In this document: in pieces, positions 1 through 8,288 of the stretch
Layout: each line of letters starts with the position of its first letter
Numbering within the stretch: position 1 is the first letter of the stretch
Source of the DNA: Treponema vincentii
GTDB lineage: Bacteria; Spirochaetota; Spirochaetia; Treponematales; Treponemataceae
Reading direction: 5' to 3'
Assembly: GCF_010365865.1 (NCBI RefSeq)
Contig: NZ_CP048020.1
Location: 1,116,001-1,180,000, forward strand
DNA length: 64,000 nt
Program-made: the position numbers and the translations under genes
The notes under the pieces: model-generated
What the model saw: only the letters and a program-made list of their open reading frames with translations
Database searches by the model: none
Told to the model about the DNA's origin: nothing

Positions 1-1197
1 GGCGCCTTCCCAGACGATTTTTTTGTACATGTCGGGATCGGTATCACCTTCCGTAGAAAAGCACAATATTTTTGAGTTCTTGTCGAGCTTTAACGCTGCG
101 CGTAAATCCTTCATATCGTCGTGCTGCATAATTGTAGATAACAGGCCGAAGGGGACGGCGCCCGATTCTCCTGAGGTAACCGGCGAATCTCCTTTAATGG
201 GAGCAGCGAGCATACGCATACCGCGGGCAGAAACCCAATCGGGCGCGGAGACGAAGCAGCTAGTATTATTCTTGAGAATATCCCAAGAAATGGTGTTCGG
301 TTCGCCGCATGCGAGCCCTGCCATAATGGTTTTCAAGTCTCCTGTGACAAAATGCGGTTTACCGTCTGCCGCCGTTGCCGACCGATACAAGCAGTCTGCA
401 GCGCGAGCTTCCACTACGACGGTAATGGGGCAATTGTCGGGGAAAAGGTTTTTAAAATAGCCCTGTATAGCTCCTGCAAGCGAACCGACCCCCGCCTGTA
501 CAAAGATATGGGTTGGCCGGTCTACGCCTGCCGCTTTGAGTTGTTCTGCGGCTTCAAGTGCCATGGTGCCATAGCCCTGCATAATCCATGCGGGAATTTC
601 TTCGTATCCTTCCCATGCAGTGTCCTGTACCATAACACCGTGTTCCGTTTTTGCGGCAAGCGCGGCAGCCATACGTACACATTCATCGTAGTTGACGTTT
701 TCTATAGTAACCTTTGCGCCTTCTTTTGCGATATTATCGAAGCGGGTTTTAGTAGAGCCTTTGGGCATCAGCACGACCGATTTTTGACCGAGTTTATTTG
801 CAGCCCAGGCCACGCCTCGTCCGTGATTTCCGTCGGTTGCGGTAAAAAACGTAGCCTGCCCGAATTCTTTCCGCAGTTTTTCGCCGGTTAATACATCGTA
901 GGGGAGTTCCGAAACATCTTTTTTAAGCTGCTTTGCAATATACTTTGCCATCGCAAAGGAACCGCCGAGTACTTTAAAAGCATTTAAACCGAATCGCCAT
1001 GATTCGTCTTTGATAAATACCGACCCGACGCCGAGCATATCCGCCATATTTTTTAATGGAACGAGCGGTGTCGGTGCATACTGCGGGAAGCTTTTATGAA
1101 ACGCATGTGCCTTATTGATTTCGTCTAAAGCCATTACCGCGAGCTGTTTGTTGTCCGTTTTCGGAAGCTTATTTTCCGACCAAAGAATTTTTTCCAT
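1..1197 (-). CDS. ygeX: 2,3-diaminopropionate ammonia-lyase, 3' end cut by window edge
   Basis: A PLP-dependent fold-type II lyase that converts 2,3-diaminopropionate to pyruvate and two ammonia. Reading the minus strand from the ATG at 1197 gives 399 codons with no stop before the window edge. E. coli YgeX is about 398 aa, so only the last few residues are missing. The PLP-lysine motif of the family (RFGLNAFK, lysine near residue 75) and a PLP-phosphate loop of the GVGSLAGA type (about residue 240) are visible. The start is set by AAAGGAGTT 8 nt upstream. In E. coli ygeX belongs to the ygeW-ygeX-ygeY-hyuA-ygfK-ssnA set. ygfK and ssnA lie 37 kb away here, so the set is split. The family assignment is firm. 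Confidence 0.93.
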   Translation of the reverse strand, partial: MEKILWSENKLPKTDNKQLAVMALDEINKAHAFHKSFPQYAPTPLVPLKNMADMLGVGSVFIKDESWRFGLNAFKVLGGSFAMAKYIAKQLKKDVSELPYDVLTGEKLRKEFGQATFFTATDGNHGRGVAWAANKLGQKSVVLMPKGSTKTRFDNIAKEGAKVTIENVNYDECVRMAAALAAKTEHGVMVQDTAWEGYEEIPAWIMQGYGTMALEAAEQLKAAGVDRPTHIFVQAGVGSLAGAIQGYFKNLFPDNCPITVVVEARAADCLYRSATAADGKPHFVTGDLKTIMAGLACGEPNTISWDILKNNTSCFVSAPDWVSARGMRMLAAPIKGDSPVTSGESGAVPFGLLSTIMQHDDMKDLRAALKLDKNSKILCFSTEGDTDPDMYKKIVWEGA

Positions 1198-1225
1198 AGA
1201 TAACTCCTTTCAATCGAGAGTGAGG

Positions 1226-1349
1226 TTGTTCCAAAAACTTTCATTTTTGGACAAGGTTCTTAATGTTAAGCGCGATTCTGATGCAAAAAAAAATTGTTAG
1301 AATCAAAATATTTATGAGCTAATCATAGCACAGATACAAGATATGTCAA
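1226..1349 (-). promoter_or_regulatory. ygeX promoter and structured leader
   Basis: On the minus strand TTGACA (1344-1349) is followed after 16 bp by TATGAT (1322-1327), a near-consensus sigma-70 promoter. It predicts a leader of about 118 nt. The leader holds a hairpin with CCAAAAA/TTTTTGG arms (1226-1254) and a GATTCT/AGAATC pairing just upstream. No riboswitch class was recognised; the hairpins may be regulatory or only stabilising. Confidence 0.6.
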
Positions 1350-1476
1350 GTTTCTCTGTGGTCTAAAGCTCTTTGAGGCGGTGCCGAAACTATAAATAGA
1401 TGCCGTCTGCTGCAAGCGAATAATTTTATGGAGAGCGGCACACTGCATCGTTTTTCGTTATAGTGGAGGGTAATGT

Positions 1477-1689
1477 ATGAAATTGTATTCGATTAAAAGT
1501 AATCCTGGTGATGTATCCTATTTTTCAATTCTGAACGAAACGGATAAAGGATATTTTATCCGCATCTGCCATGATAAAGAAGGATATGAGAAAATCAGCG
1601 AAGAATTTCTTGATAATGATATGTTTGCACTCTGCCTGCGTACCGGATATATCAGCGAAGTTCCTGCCGAAGCTCACGGAGTCGCCTAA
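1477..1689 (+). CDS. small hypothetical protein (70 aa)
   Basis: Not recognised. A 70-residue soluble protein, rich in acidic and aromatic residues, without signal peptide or membrane segment. GGAGGG 8 nt before the ATG is a good ribosome-binding site, and the frame is followed by a hairpin (1711-1734), so it looks like a real single-gene transcript. It stands alone between ygeX, which points away, and the beta-helix lipoprotein. A small treponeme-specific housekeeping or regulatory protein is possible, but nothing in the sequence shows its role. Confidence 0.6.
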   Translation: MKLYSIKSNPGDVSYFSILNETDKGYFIRICHDKEGYEKISEEFLDNDMFALCLRTGYISEVPAEAHGVA

Positions 1690-1710
1690 TTGGTTAACAA
1701 TGCTGCACCT

Positions 1711-1734
1711 CTCTAAACACCGAAGCTTTTAGAG
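1711..1734 (+). terminator. hairpin after the 70-aa gene
   Basis: CTCTAAA and TTTTAGAG arms form a short stem just after the stop codon. There is no strong U run. The arms resemble the CTCTAAAAA/TTTTTAGAG palindromes at 21401-21487, 41491-41516 and 45062-45093, so it may belong to that dispersed palindrome group. Confidence 0.4.
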
Positions 1735-1876
1735 GGGGTCGGGTATACACGGCGGAAACGCCGAAATTCTTATCTTTTTCTCTTGTCATTTGTATAAAAA
1801 TAGTACATAGTAGGCCGTAATACGGCTATTTTATCAGCATCATTGTCAAAAAAACGGGTAAAAGAAAGGAGCGTGT

Positions 1877-4800
1877 ATGCGTAAACTTTGTACTATTATA
1901 ACAGGAATATTTTTAACTCTTTTATTTACAAACTGTCAGCCGTTTAAAGACAATATAGAAGACTATTTAAGTTATTGGTCGGCGGAGGTGATCGCTACGG
2001 ACTACCGCATCAATCCGTCGTATTCAACGAATGCTGCCGGTGTATTGTGTGTGCCGTCCATTGCTGCTAATGGATCCGATACCGATGTAACGGTTACGGT
2101 TAACCTGCACAATCCTAAAAACTTTACCCTCAAGACGCCGTCCTCCTCCGCCGATGCAGGAAAGGTTATCCGCTTTCCCGGGCTTTCGACTCAGCCGACG
2201 TACGGCGATACAAAGGACTATAGCTTAACGCAAACGGCACTCGATACGCTTACCCTCACGTATAAAAGCAGCTTTTTAAAAAAGTATGAATGGGGTACCG
2301 GAGATATCAGTCCCGAAATTACCTTTCGCACTGCCGATAACGACAGAGTATTCCGTCAGAAGTTCCGCCTAAACCTCAAGGCTGACACTGTCCCTGCTTT
2401 GGAGTACAAAGGTGTCGGGAAAACACTGGTAGACGGCGAACGGTACTATGTGCTCATATTCCAAGCGAAGGGCATGGATGCTATGATAGGTACGGAGTAT
2501 GTACACAGAGACATTAAAAAGCTGCACATTACAAAAGAAGGCGGAGCAAGCGCTGTTTACACCATTCAAAATATTAATTTTAGCTCCCAAACATTCAGCT
2601 GGAGCCTCGGTGATCCGTTTTTAAATACTGCAGATGACTTAGAGATTGGTGACTATGAGGGCTCCAAGCCTCCTTTCCCGGCGCCTACGGATAAATGGCT
2701 CATATACTATAAAACGGATATCGAAATATCTCCTTCGTCGGCGGCAAAAACATACACCGCACAGCTCAGCGATGCGGCGGGGCTTCGTTCAAACGAGGTT
2801 GAATGCAGTACCGTTAAATGGAAAGTCGGATTTATAGACCTTGTCGTAACAAATCCATCTTCGTATCTTCCTCAATCCGGAGAAACCGGCGAACATGATC
2901 AGCCGTATAGCGTAAGATGTGATGAAAACGGTGCAATACTCCAAGCAACATGCAATACGCCGCCCGGCGTTACTATTTCGTACACGGTTTACGACATAAC
3001 AAGCAGTCCAGCGGTAGAAACAGAAACAAGCAAGGGTTCGGGTGCTTCGCCGCTTACGGGGATACGGCTTATCACGCCCGCCACTGTTGGGGGCACAAAG
3101 AACTATAAAGTTGCTCTTAAAGCAACGGCGCCGGGATTTACCGAATACACCCGTGATGTGTACTACACACTGACCCGTGCAGGAGCCGTAACTATAGACG
3201 CTAGTAGACTTAGGGAAAATGAAAAATGGAAAAAACTGAGAGAGGCTGTTGAAAACGCTACCGCAGGCGACATTATCACCATAAAGGGAGAAATTAAGGC
3301 AACGAACGATACCGGTAACTATGGTGAAATTACCATCAATAAAGACCTCACGATACGGGGCAAAAGCGGCAAGGAGACCGATATTCTCAATGCAGATACG
3401 GCTGCAACCGGCAAAACACACCGTATTTTCAACGTGCAAACAGGTAAAACACTCACCCTAAGCGGTCTGACACTCAAAAATGCTACGGCTTCCTCAGGCG
3501 GAAACGGCGGTGCCATTTTGGTTAATATCACCAACGGCAAGGTAGTGCTTTCAAATTGCACGATTAAAGACTGCAAAGCAGGTACCAACGGAACCGGCGG
3601 CGGCATTTTTGTTCAGAGCAGCGGAAGGGCAGAGCTTTCAAACTGCACGATTGAAGGCTGCAACGCGAATGGGGGCAGCGGCGGAGCCATTGGAAGTCAG
3701 GGAGGAACCGTTACCATAACCGGCTGTACGCTTACCGGTAACTCGGCGACTGACGGCGGCGCCGTGTATGTAACCTCCAGCGGGGTATTCACCATGCATA
3801 GCGGCACCATCAGCGATAATATGGTGCAATCGACGGCTTCAAAGACGAGGGGCGGCGGTGTATTCGTTAGCGTCGGTGCAACCTTTACGATGAAAGGCGG
3901 CACGATAAGCGGTAATACGGCAACTACACAAGGAAGCACCGGTACAAAGGCCATGGGAGGCGGGATCTGCGTCAGCGGGGACGGACAGCTCACTAAGTTC
4001 ATTATGGAAGGGGATTCCCCTAAAATTACCGGCAACAAAGTTAAAACGGCAGCCGGCTCGAACCTTTCGACAATAGGCGGCGGTGTGTGTGTATATGATG
4101 GTGCAACGTTCGAGATGAAGGCCGGTTCTATAGAAAACAATGAAGCGCGTGATGGAAATGCACAATACTTTGGGCATGCAGGTGGCGGCGTATGCGTAGG
4201 GGACAGTGTAGCAGGCGGTACTACCGGTGCTTCGTTTACAATGACAGGCGGTACCATCAGCAAAAACAAAGCCGGATATGGCGGCGGTGTTGCCGTTACA
4301 AGTAAGAGCACCTTTACCATGAAAGGCGGCACTATCGGCGGTGCCAATGAGGATGATAAAAATACGGCAACAACCGAATCGGGCGGCGGTGTTGCCGTTA
4401 TGCACGGTACCTTTACTATGGAAGGCGGTATGATCAGCAAAAACACAGCTGCCGGATATGGCGGTGGCATACACAGCATGAATTTTAACGGCAACAAGGG
4501 CGTCATTACCGTGAAAGGCACGAGTGTTATTAGCAACAACACGGCAAACAGCGGCGGAGGCGGAATTTCTTCAAGCCATCAGCTTACTATTGAACCTATA
4601 GATAGCAACTCGCCGGTCATAAAAGAAAACACAACCGGTTCTTACGGCGGTGGAATATATCTCCCCTACAATAGCACATTGACCTTTACCGGCGGCACCG
4701 TAACCGATAATACCGCTTCCAGTCATGGAAGCGGTATATACCTGCAAGATAAGACGACGACTGTTAAAATGTCCGGCACCGCAACAGTTAAAGCAGGTAA

Positions 4801-5071
4801 TGATGTGTATTTGGGTGGTACTACTAGCGATTATTCGTTTATCACCGTTACTGGAGCGCTTACAGGACAACAGGCGGCAATGCTCACAATGCAGAACGAT
4901 AATGCTGGTTACAATGAGGGGCGGGAAGTTGTAAAAGGAAGCAGCTCTTATACGCTTGGGGGGGAGAATGTTAACAAGTTCCCTATAACCAAACAGACCG
5001 TGCCAAGTGAGCAGAAATGGACGACGGAACTGGGCACCAATGCGCTCAAGCTGAAAAAGAAGACATCATAA
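1877..5071 (+). CDS. large beta-helix surface lipoprotein
   Basis: A 1064-aa exported protein. It begins with a lipoprotein signal peptide with lipobox LFTNC (Cys about residue 20). Residues 25-450 are beta-sandwich-like with no recognised domain. From about residue 480 to 1000 there are many short repeats of the type GG-T-I-[ST]-x-N and GGG[VI]xV, typical of right-handed parallel beta-helices (polymorphic outer-membrane protein or pectate-lyase-like folds). The start is supported by AAAGGAG 8 nt upstream. The repeats suggest a long solenoid displayed on the cell surface or in the periplasm, probably for adhesion. No catalytic residues can be assigned. It stands alone, with no partner gene in the same orientation. 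Confidence 0.8.
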   Translation: MRKLCTIITGIFLTLLFTNCQPFKDNIEDYLSYWSAEVIATDYRINPSYSTNAAGVLCVPSIAANGSDTDVTVTVNLHNPKNFTLKTPSSSADAGKVIRFPGLSTQPTYGDTKDYSLTQTALDTLTLTYKSSFLKKYEWGTGDISPEITFRTADNDRVFRQKFRLNLKADTVPALEYKGVGKTLVDGERYYVLIFQAKGMDAMIGTEYVHRDIKKLHITKEGGASAVYTIQNINFSSQTFSWSLGDPFLNTADDLEIGDYEGSKPPFPAPTDKWLIYYKTDIEISPSSAAKTYTAQLSDAAGLRSNEVECSTVKWKVGFIDLVVTNPSSYLPQSGETGEHDQPYSVRCDENGAILQATCNTPPGVTISYTVYDITSSPAVETETSKGSGASPLTGIRLITPATVGGTKNYKVALKATAPGFTEYTRDVYYTLTRAGAVTIDASRLRENEKWKKLREAVENATAGDIITIKGEIKATNDTGNYGEITINKDLTIRGKSGKETDILNADTAATGKTHRIFNVQTGKTLTLSGLTLKNATASSGGNGGAILVNITNGKVVLSNCTIKDCKAGTNGTGGGIFVQSSGRAELSNCTIEGCNANGGSGGAIGSQGGTVTITGCTLTGNSATDGGAVYVTSSGVFTMHSGTISDNMVQSTASKTRGGGVFVSVGATFTMKGGTISGNTATTQGSTGTKAMGGGICVSGDGQLTKFIMEGDSPKITGNKVKTAAGSNLSTIGGGVCVYDGATFEMKAGSIENNEARDGNAQYFGHAGGGVCVGDSVAGGTTGASFTMTGGTISKNKAGYGGGVAVTSKSTFTMKGGTIGGANEDDKNTATTESGGGVAVMHGTFTMEGGMISKNTAAGYGGGIHSMNFNGNKGVITVKGTSVISNNTANSGGGGISSSHQLTIEPIDSNSPVIKENTTGSYGGGIYLPYNSTLTFTGGTVTDNTASSHGSGIYLQDKTTTVKMSGTATVKAGNDVYLGGTTSDYSFITVTGALTGQQAAMLTMQNDNAGYNEGREVVKGSSSYTLGGENVNKFPITKQTVPSEQKWTTELGTNALKLKKKTS

Positions 5072-5150
5072 ATCAACATACCCCGACGCAGAGCGCCGGA
5101 GTATGCCGATTCAAAATGATGAATGCGTGATGTAAGGGATTTTTTAAAAA

Positions 5151-5179
5151 TTGACATTTTCAAAAAATCCCTGTATCAT
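5151..5179 (+). promoter_or_regulatory. near-consensus promoter predicting a leaderless mRNA
   Basis: TTGACA (5151-5156), a 17-bp spacer, then TATCAT (5174-5179). The ATG of the MBL hydrolase starts at 5186, exactly where transcription should begin, and no Shine-Dalgarno sequence precedes it. An upstream in-frame ATG at 5123 lies before the promoter and is therefore unlikely to be the start. Confidence 0.75.
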
Positions 5180-5185
5180 TTTTTT

Positions 5186-6592
5186 ATGAGCATCAACGTG
5201 TATTCTCTGGGAGCCGCAGAGGAAGTAACCGGTTCAAAGCATATTCTCGATGTCGATGGGTATTTGTATCTTTTTGACTGCGGGGCTTTTCAAGGGAAAC
5301 GGGCGGAAGCCGATAAAAAGAACCGCGATTTTAATGTTCCCGCCGATAAATTAACCGCCGTTGTTCTTACCCACGGGCACTATGATCACTGCGGGCTGTT
5401 GCCGCTGTTGGGTATACACGGGTTTACCGGCAATATCTATGCGACGCCCGCGTCACGGGATATCGCCAACCTCGTGCTGATGGATTCCGCCCGAATACAG
5501 GCGCGGGATGCCGAATATCTCCAAAAACAGGCAATCAAAAAACACGAAAAATTCGACTGGAAGCCGCTTTTTACCGAAGAAGATGCCGTACAAACCATCA
5601 ATCAATTTGTAACGGTTTCGTATCATCGTCCCGTGTGGATCGGCCCGAATGTTCAGCTTGAATTTTATGATGCGGGGCATATTCTCGGTTCCGCAATCGC
5701 GTTTATTACGGCAAAAGATTCTACCGATAAGACTGTAAAAATTGCCTTTACCGGAGACCTCGGCAGAAAGAATAAATCGATTATCCGCGACCCTGATATT
5801 ATCCCTGCTGCCGATTATATTATGATAGAAAGTACGTATGGAAACCGCCGGCATGAGGATATTCACAATGCGATGGAGATGCTGGAACATGCGGTTAACG
5901 ATGCGGTAAAGATGCGCGGTAAAATTATCATCCCCGCCTTTGCCGTTGAGCGGACGCAGGAACTCATCTATTATTTCCATCTGCTGACGGATCAAAAACG
6001 GATTCCGCAAATTCCCATCTATGTCGATTCACCGATGGCGGTGAACGCAACGACCATCTTTCAGGTGCATCCCGAATGCTTTGACCAAGAAACACAGGAA
6101 GCCTTTGTTAAACATCACAAAAACCCGTTCGGTTTTAACGCGCTCAAGTTTATTACGAGTGTCGATGAATCGAAGGCGCTGAACGCGATGGAAGAGCCGA
6201 TGGTTATTATCAGTGCGGACGGTATGTGTGAATTCGGCCGCATTACGCACCATCTTGCAAATAATATTTCAAAGCCTTCGACAAAAATTATGCTGGTCGG
6301 CTATATGGCGGAAAATACGCTCGGCAGACGGCTGATGAACCGTGAACCGGAGGTAAAGATATTCGGAGAATGGCATCAAGTCCGCGCTGAAATTCTTCAG
6401 ATTAATGCGTTCAGCGCCCATGCCGATTATGTCGAAATGGTCGAATGGCTTGACAGTCTCGACACCGGAAGCTTGAAAAAGCTGCTGATGGTTCACGGTG
6501 AACCGGACGCACAGAGTTTTTTTCAAGCATATTTACAGGAGCATCGCTATGAATCGCATATTATGCGGTACGGCGATGTGATAGAGTTATAG
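5186..6592 (+). CDS. MBL-fold / beta-CASP RNA-processing-type hydrolase
   Basis: A 468-aa metallo-beta-lactamase fold protein with a beta-CASP insert and C-terminal RNA-specificity (KH-like) motif, as in the CPSF/YsH1-like COG1236 family. The zinc motif HGHYDHCG (about residue 65), the later aspartate of FTGDLGR (about residue 190) and the C-terminal FSAHAD histidine (about residue 412) are all present, so it should be an active metal-dependent nuclease. The start at 5186 is chosen over 5123 because the -10 box and family alignment place the N-terminus at MSINVYSLGAAEEVTGS. rlmB begins 2 nt after the stop, so the two genes form an operon linked to RNA metabolism. Confidence 0.88.
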   Translation: MSINVYSLGAAEEVTGSKHILDVDGYLYLFDCGAFQGKRAEADKKNRDFNVPADKLTAVVLTHGHYDHCGLLPLLGIHGFTGNIYATPASRDIANLVLMDSARIQARDAEYLQKQAIKKHEKFDWKPLFTEEDAVQTINQFVTVSYHRPVWIGPNVQLEFYDAGHILGSAIAFITAKDSTDKTVKIAFTGDLGRKNKSIIRDPDIIPAADYIMIESTYGNRRHEDIHNAMEMLEHAVNDAVKMRGKIIIPAFAVERTQELIYYFHLLTDQKRIPQIPIYVDSPMAVNATTIFQVHPECFDQETQEAFVKHHKNPFGFNALKFITSVDESKALNAMEEPMVIISADGMCEFGRITHHLANNISKPSTKIMLVGYMAENTLGRRLMNREPEVKIFGEWHQVRAEILQINAFSAHADYVEMVEWLDSLDTGSLKKLLMVHGEPDAQSFFQAYLQEHRYESHIMRYGDVIEL

Positions 6593-6594
6593 CG

Positions 6595-7452
6595 ATGCAG
6601 ATTATTACCGGTTTTCATGCGATAGAAGAATTACTGCGCTCGGTGGAAGCGCAGTTGGAGAAAAAAAATTCGGAAACAAAAAGCTCCGCAACAAAGAATT
6701 CCGATGCGGGGAAAAAGATTGGCGGCGGAAAGGCTGCCTCCGGCGGAAAGGCATCCGGATTGCGGCTCAAGATCCTTTATGCCAAGCAGGGGCCGCGCGT
6801 AAAAAAGATCCTTGCGCAGGCGGAAAAACTTTCCGTAACGATAGAGCAGCGGACTGACGCCGAGCTTGACAAATTGACGGCATCCCTGCCGGAATATCTG
6901 CAAAATCACCGCGGGATTATCCTAATCGATGAACGTCCGCAGGATCAAGCGCCGAAGCTTTCTGCCGATGCGCTGCTCGCTGCGCTGGCTTCCCGCGAAA
7001 AAGCCTTTGTGGTCGTCCTTGATTCAATCACCGACCCTCACAATACCGGCGCGATTATCCGCAGCGCTGATCAATTCGCTGTGGATGCCGTTGTGCTGCC
7101 CGAACGGAGATCTGCCGGAGACTTTCAGACCGTCAGTAAAATCAGTGCGGGGGCGGCGGCGTGGGTGCCGCTTTTATACACGGCGAATTTGGTGCGGACG
7201 GTGGAAGAACTTAAACGCAACGGCTTCTGGGTATTCGGCGCCGACGCCCAAGGCGACCTGCTGCCGCACACCAAGTTCCCCGACAAAACCGTGCTTATTA
7301 TGGGCAGTGAAGGGTCGGGCATCAGCCGCTTGTTAAAAGCCTCCTGCGATTCTTTTACGGCAATCCCCACCTCCGGCAAACTGGACAGTTTGAATGTCTC
7401 GGTCGCCGCCGGTATTTTGATGTACGAGGTACGCCGGCAGCAAAACGGGTAG
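6595..7452 (+). CDS. rlmB: 23S rRNA 2'-O-methyltransferase, SpoU/TrmH family
   Basis: A 285-aa SPOUT methyltransferase. The N-terminal substrate-binding domain (residues 1-115) carries an unusual Lys/Ser/Gly-rich insert at about residues 22-55. The catalytic SPOUT domain has motif 1 (DPHNTGAIIRSA, about residue 150), motif 2 (GSEGSGISRLL) and motif 3 (SLNVSVAAGILMYE). By family it methylates a guanosine ribose in 23S rRNA (Gm2251 in E. coli). It follows the MBL hydrolase by 2 nt and meets a second SpoU gene tail to tail with 9 bp between stops. The exact target could differ, since RlmB and TrmH paralogues are hard to separate by motif. Confidence 0.85.
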   Translation: MQIITGFHAIEELLRSVEAQLEKKNSETKSSATKNSDAGKKIGGGKAASGGKASGLRLKILYAKQGPRVKKILAQAEKLSVTIEQRTDAELDKLTASLPEYLQNHRGIILIDERPQDQAPKLSADALLAALASREKAFVVVLDSITDPHNTGAIIRSADQFAVDAVVLPERRSAGDFQTVSKISAGAAAWVPLLYTANLVRTVEELKRNGFWVFGADAQGDLLPHTKFPDKTVLIMGSEGSGISRLLKASCDSFTAIPTSGKLDSLNVSVAAGILMYEVRRQQNG

Positions 7453-7461
7453 GGGAGTGTC

Positions 7462-8226
7462 CTATTCCCGCCGGAGTTCGGCAAGTGCGGAACAGAAGAG
7501 GGTAGCAGCTTGCGCTACGTTCAGGCTTTCGATTGCTCCGCTGCCGTTGATTTTAACCAGCACATCACAGAGTTTTTTCGCTTCGGCAGAAATGCCGTGT
7601 TCTTCATTTCCTAAGACTATAACGACCGCTTCTTCCGGCTGTACCACTGACGGAATATCTTTTAGACTGCGGTATGCCCGATGATCCGCCCCTATCCGTA
7701 CCAAATATCCGCTGCTCATCTTTAAAAAATGTTCGGCGGAAGGAGTGGTATACAAGGTGATAAATTCCATACCCCCTTGTGCAATCCGGTAGGCGCTCGG
7801 TGTCAGCTGCGCTTGTGCATCCTCTCCGCTTATCACGATATGCTCTATGCCGAAAAAGGCTGCGCTGCGGATAACTGCGCCGAGGTTATTTGCATTACCG
7901 ACACGGTCGCACAGCAACACTGCGGCTTTTTCGGTTTCCCACCGTTTCATCTGTTCCGGTGTTACGGCAGCAATCTGGGGTTCTGCAATCATCGCAACCA
8001 CTCCTTGGTGGTGAACGGAGCCGCAGAGTTTTTCCAATTCCGCATCCGACTGCACGAGCCGGTAGAGCCGTTTCCGCTGTGCAAGATATTTGCAAAGGCT
8101 GCCGAATGTTTTTGCCCTGCTTCCGGCAAAAAAAAGTCTTGAAATTTTTTCAGGATGTTCGGCGGCGAGCGCTTTTACCGCTTCAAAACCGCACACCGCC
8201 AATTCTTTTTGATATAATTCACTCAT
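7462..8226 (-). CDS. second SpoU-family RNA 2'-O-methyltransferase
   Basis: A 254-aa SPOUT methyltransferase with the three family motifs: NANNLGAVIRSA (about residue 130), GNEEHGIS (about residue 210) and SLNVAQAATLFC near the C-terminus. The N-terminal about 100 residues match an RNA-binding domain of the TsnR/RlmB type. It is convergent with rlmB. Two SpoU genes tail to tail suggest paralogues with different rRNA or tRNA targets. The target of this one cannot be read from the sequence. Confidence 0.82.
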   Translation of the reverse strand: MSELYQKELAVCGFEAVKALAAEHPEKISRLFFAGSRAKTFGSLCKYLAQRKRLYRLVQSDAELEKLCGSVHHQGVVAMIAEPQIAAVTPEQMKRWETEKAAVLLCDRVGNANNLGAVIRSAAFFGIEHIVISGEDAQAQLTPSAYRIAQGGMEFITLYTTPSAEHFLKMSSGYLVRIGADHRAYRSLKDIPSVVQPEEAVVIVLGNEEHGISAEAKKLCDVLVKINGSGAIESLNVAQAATLFCSALAELRRE

Positions 8227-8240
8227 AGTGCACGTTACGG

Positions 8241-8274
8241 CAAGGCAACCGCAAAAATAGATACGGCTGCCTTG
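8241..8274. repeat. GGCAACCG-type palindrome (possible terminator)
   Basis: CAAGGCAACCG and CGGCTGCCTTG arms form an 11-bp stem with one mismatch in the gap between two minus-strand genes. Related palindromes occur at 38287-38316, 43222-43255 and 48499-48529. It may act as a terminator for the dikinase operon's neighbour or be a dispersed repeat. Confidence 0.5.
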
Positions 8275-8288
8275 TTATACCTCTTTTT

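Noticed and set aside
3697..4542. Long proline-rich open frame antisense to the beta-helix lipoprotein
   Set aside because: A shadow of the GG-T-rich repeats on the other strand; no ribosome-binding site, no family match and overlapping shadows in other frames.
3481..4760. A second DGR template or variable repeat in the beta-helix gene
   Set aside because: The repeats are internal protein repeats with changes at all bases and no adenine bias; no non-coding copy is seen nearby.
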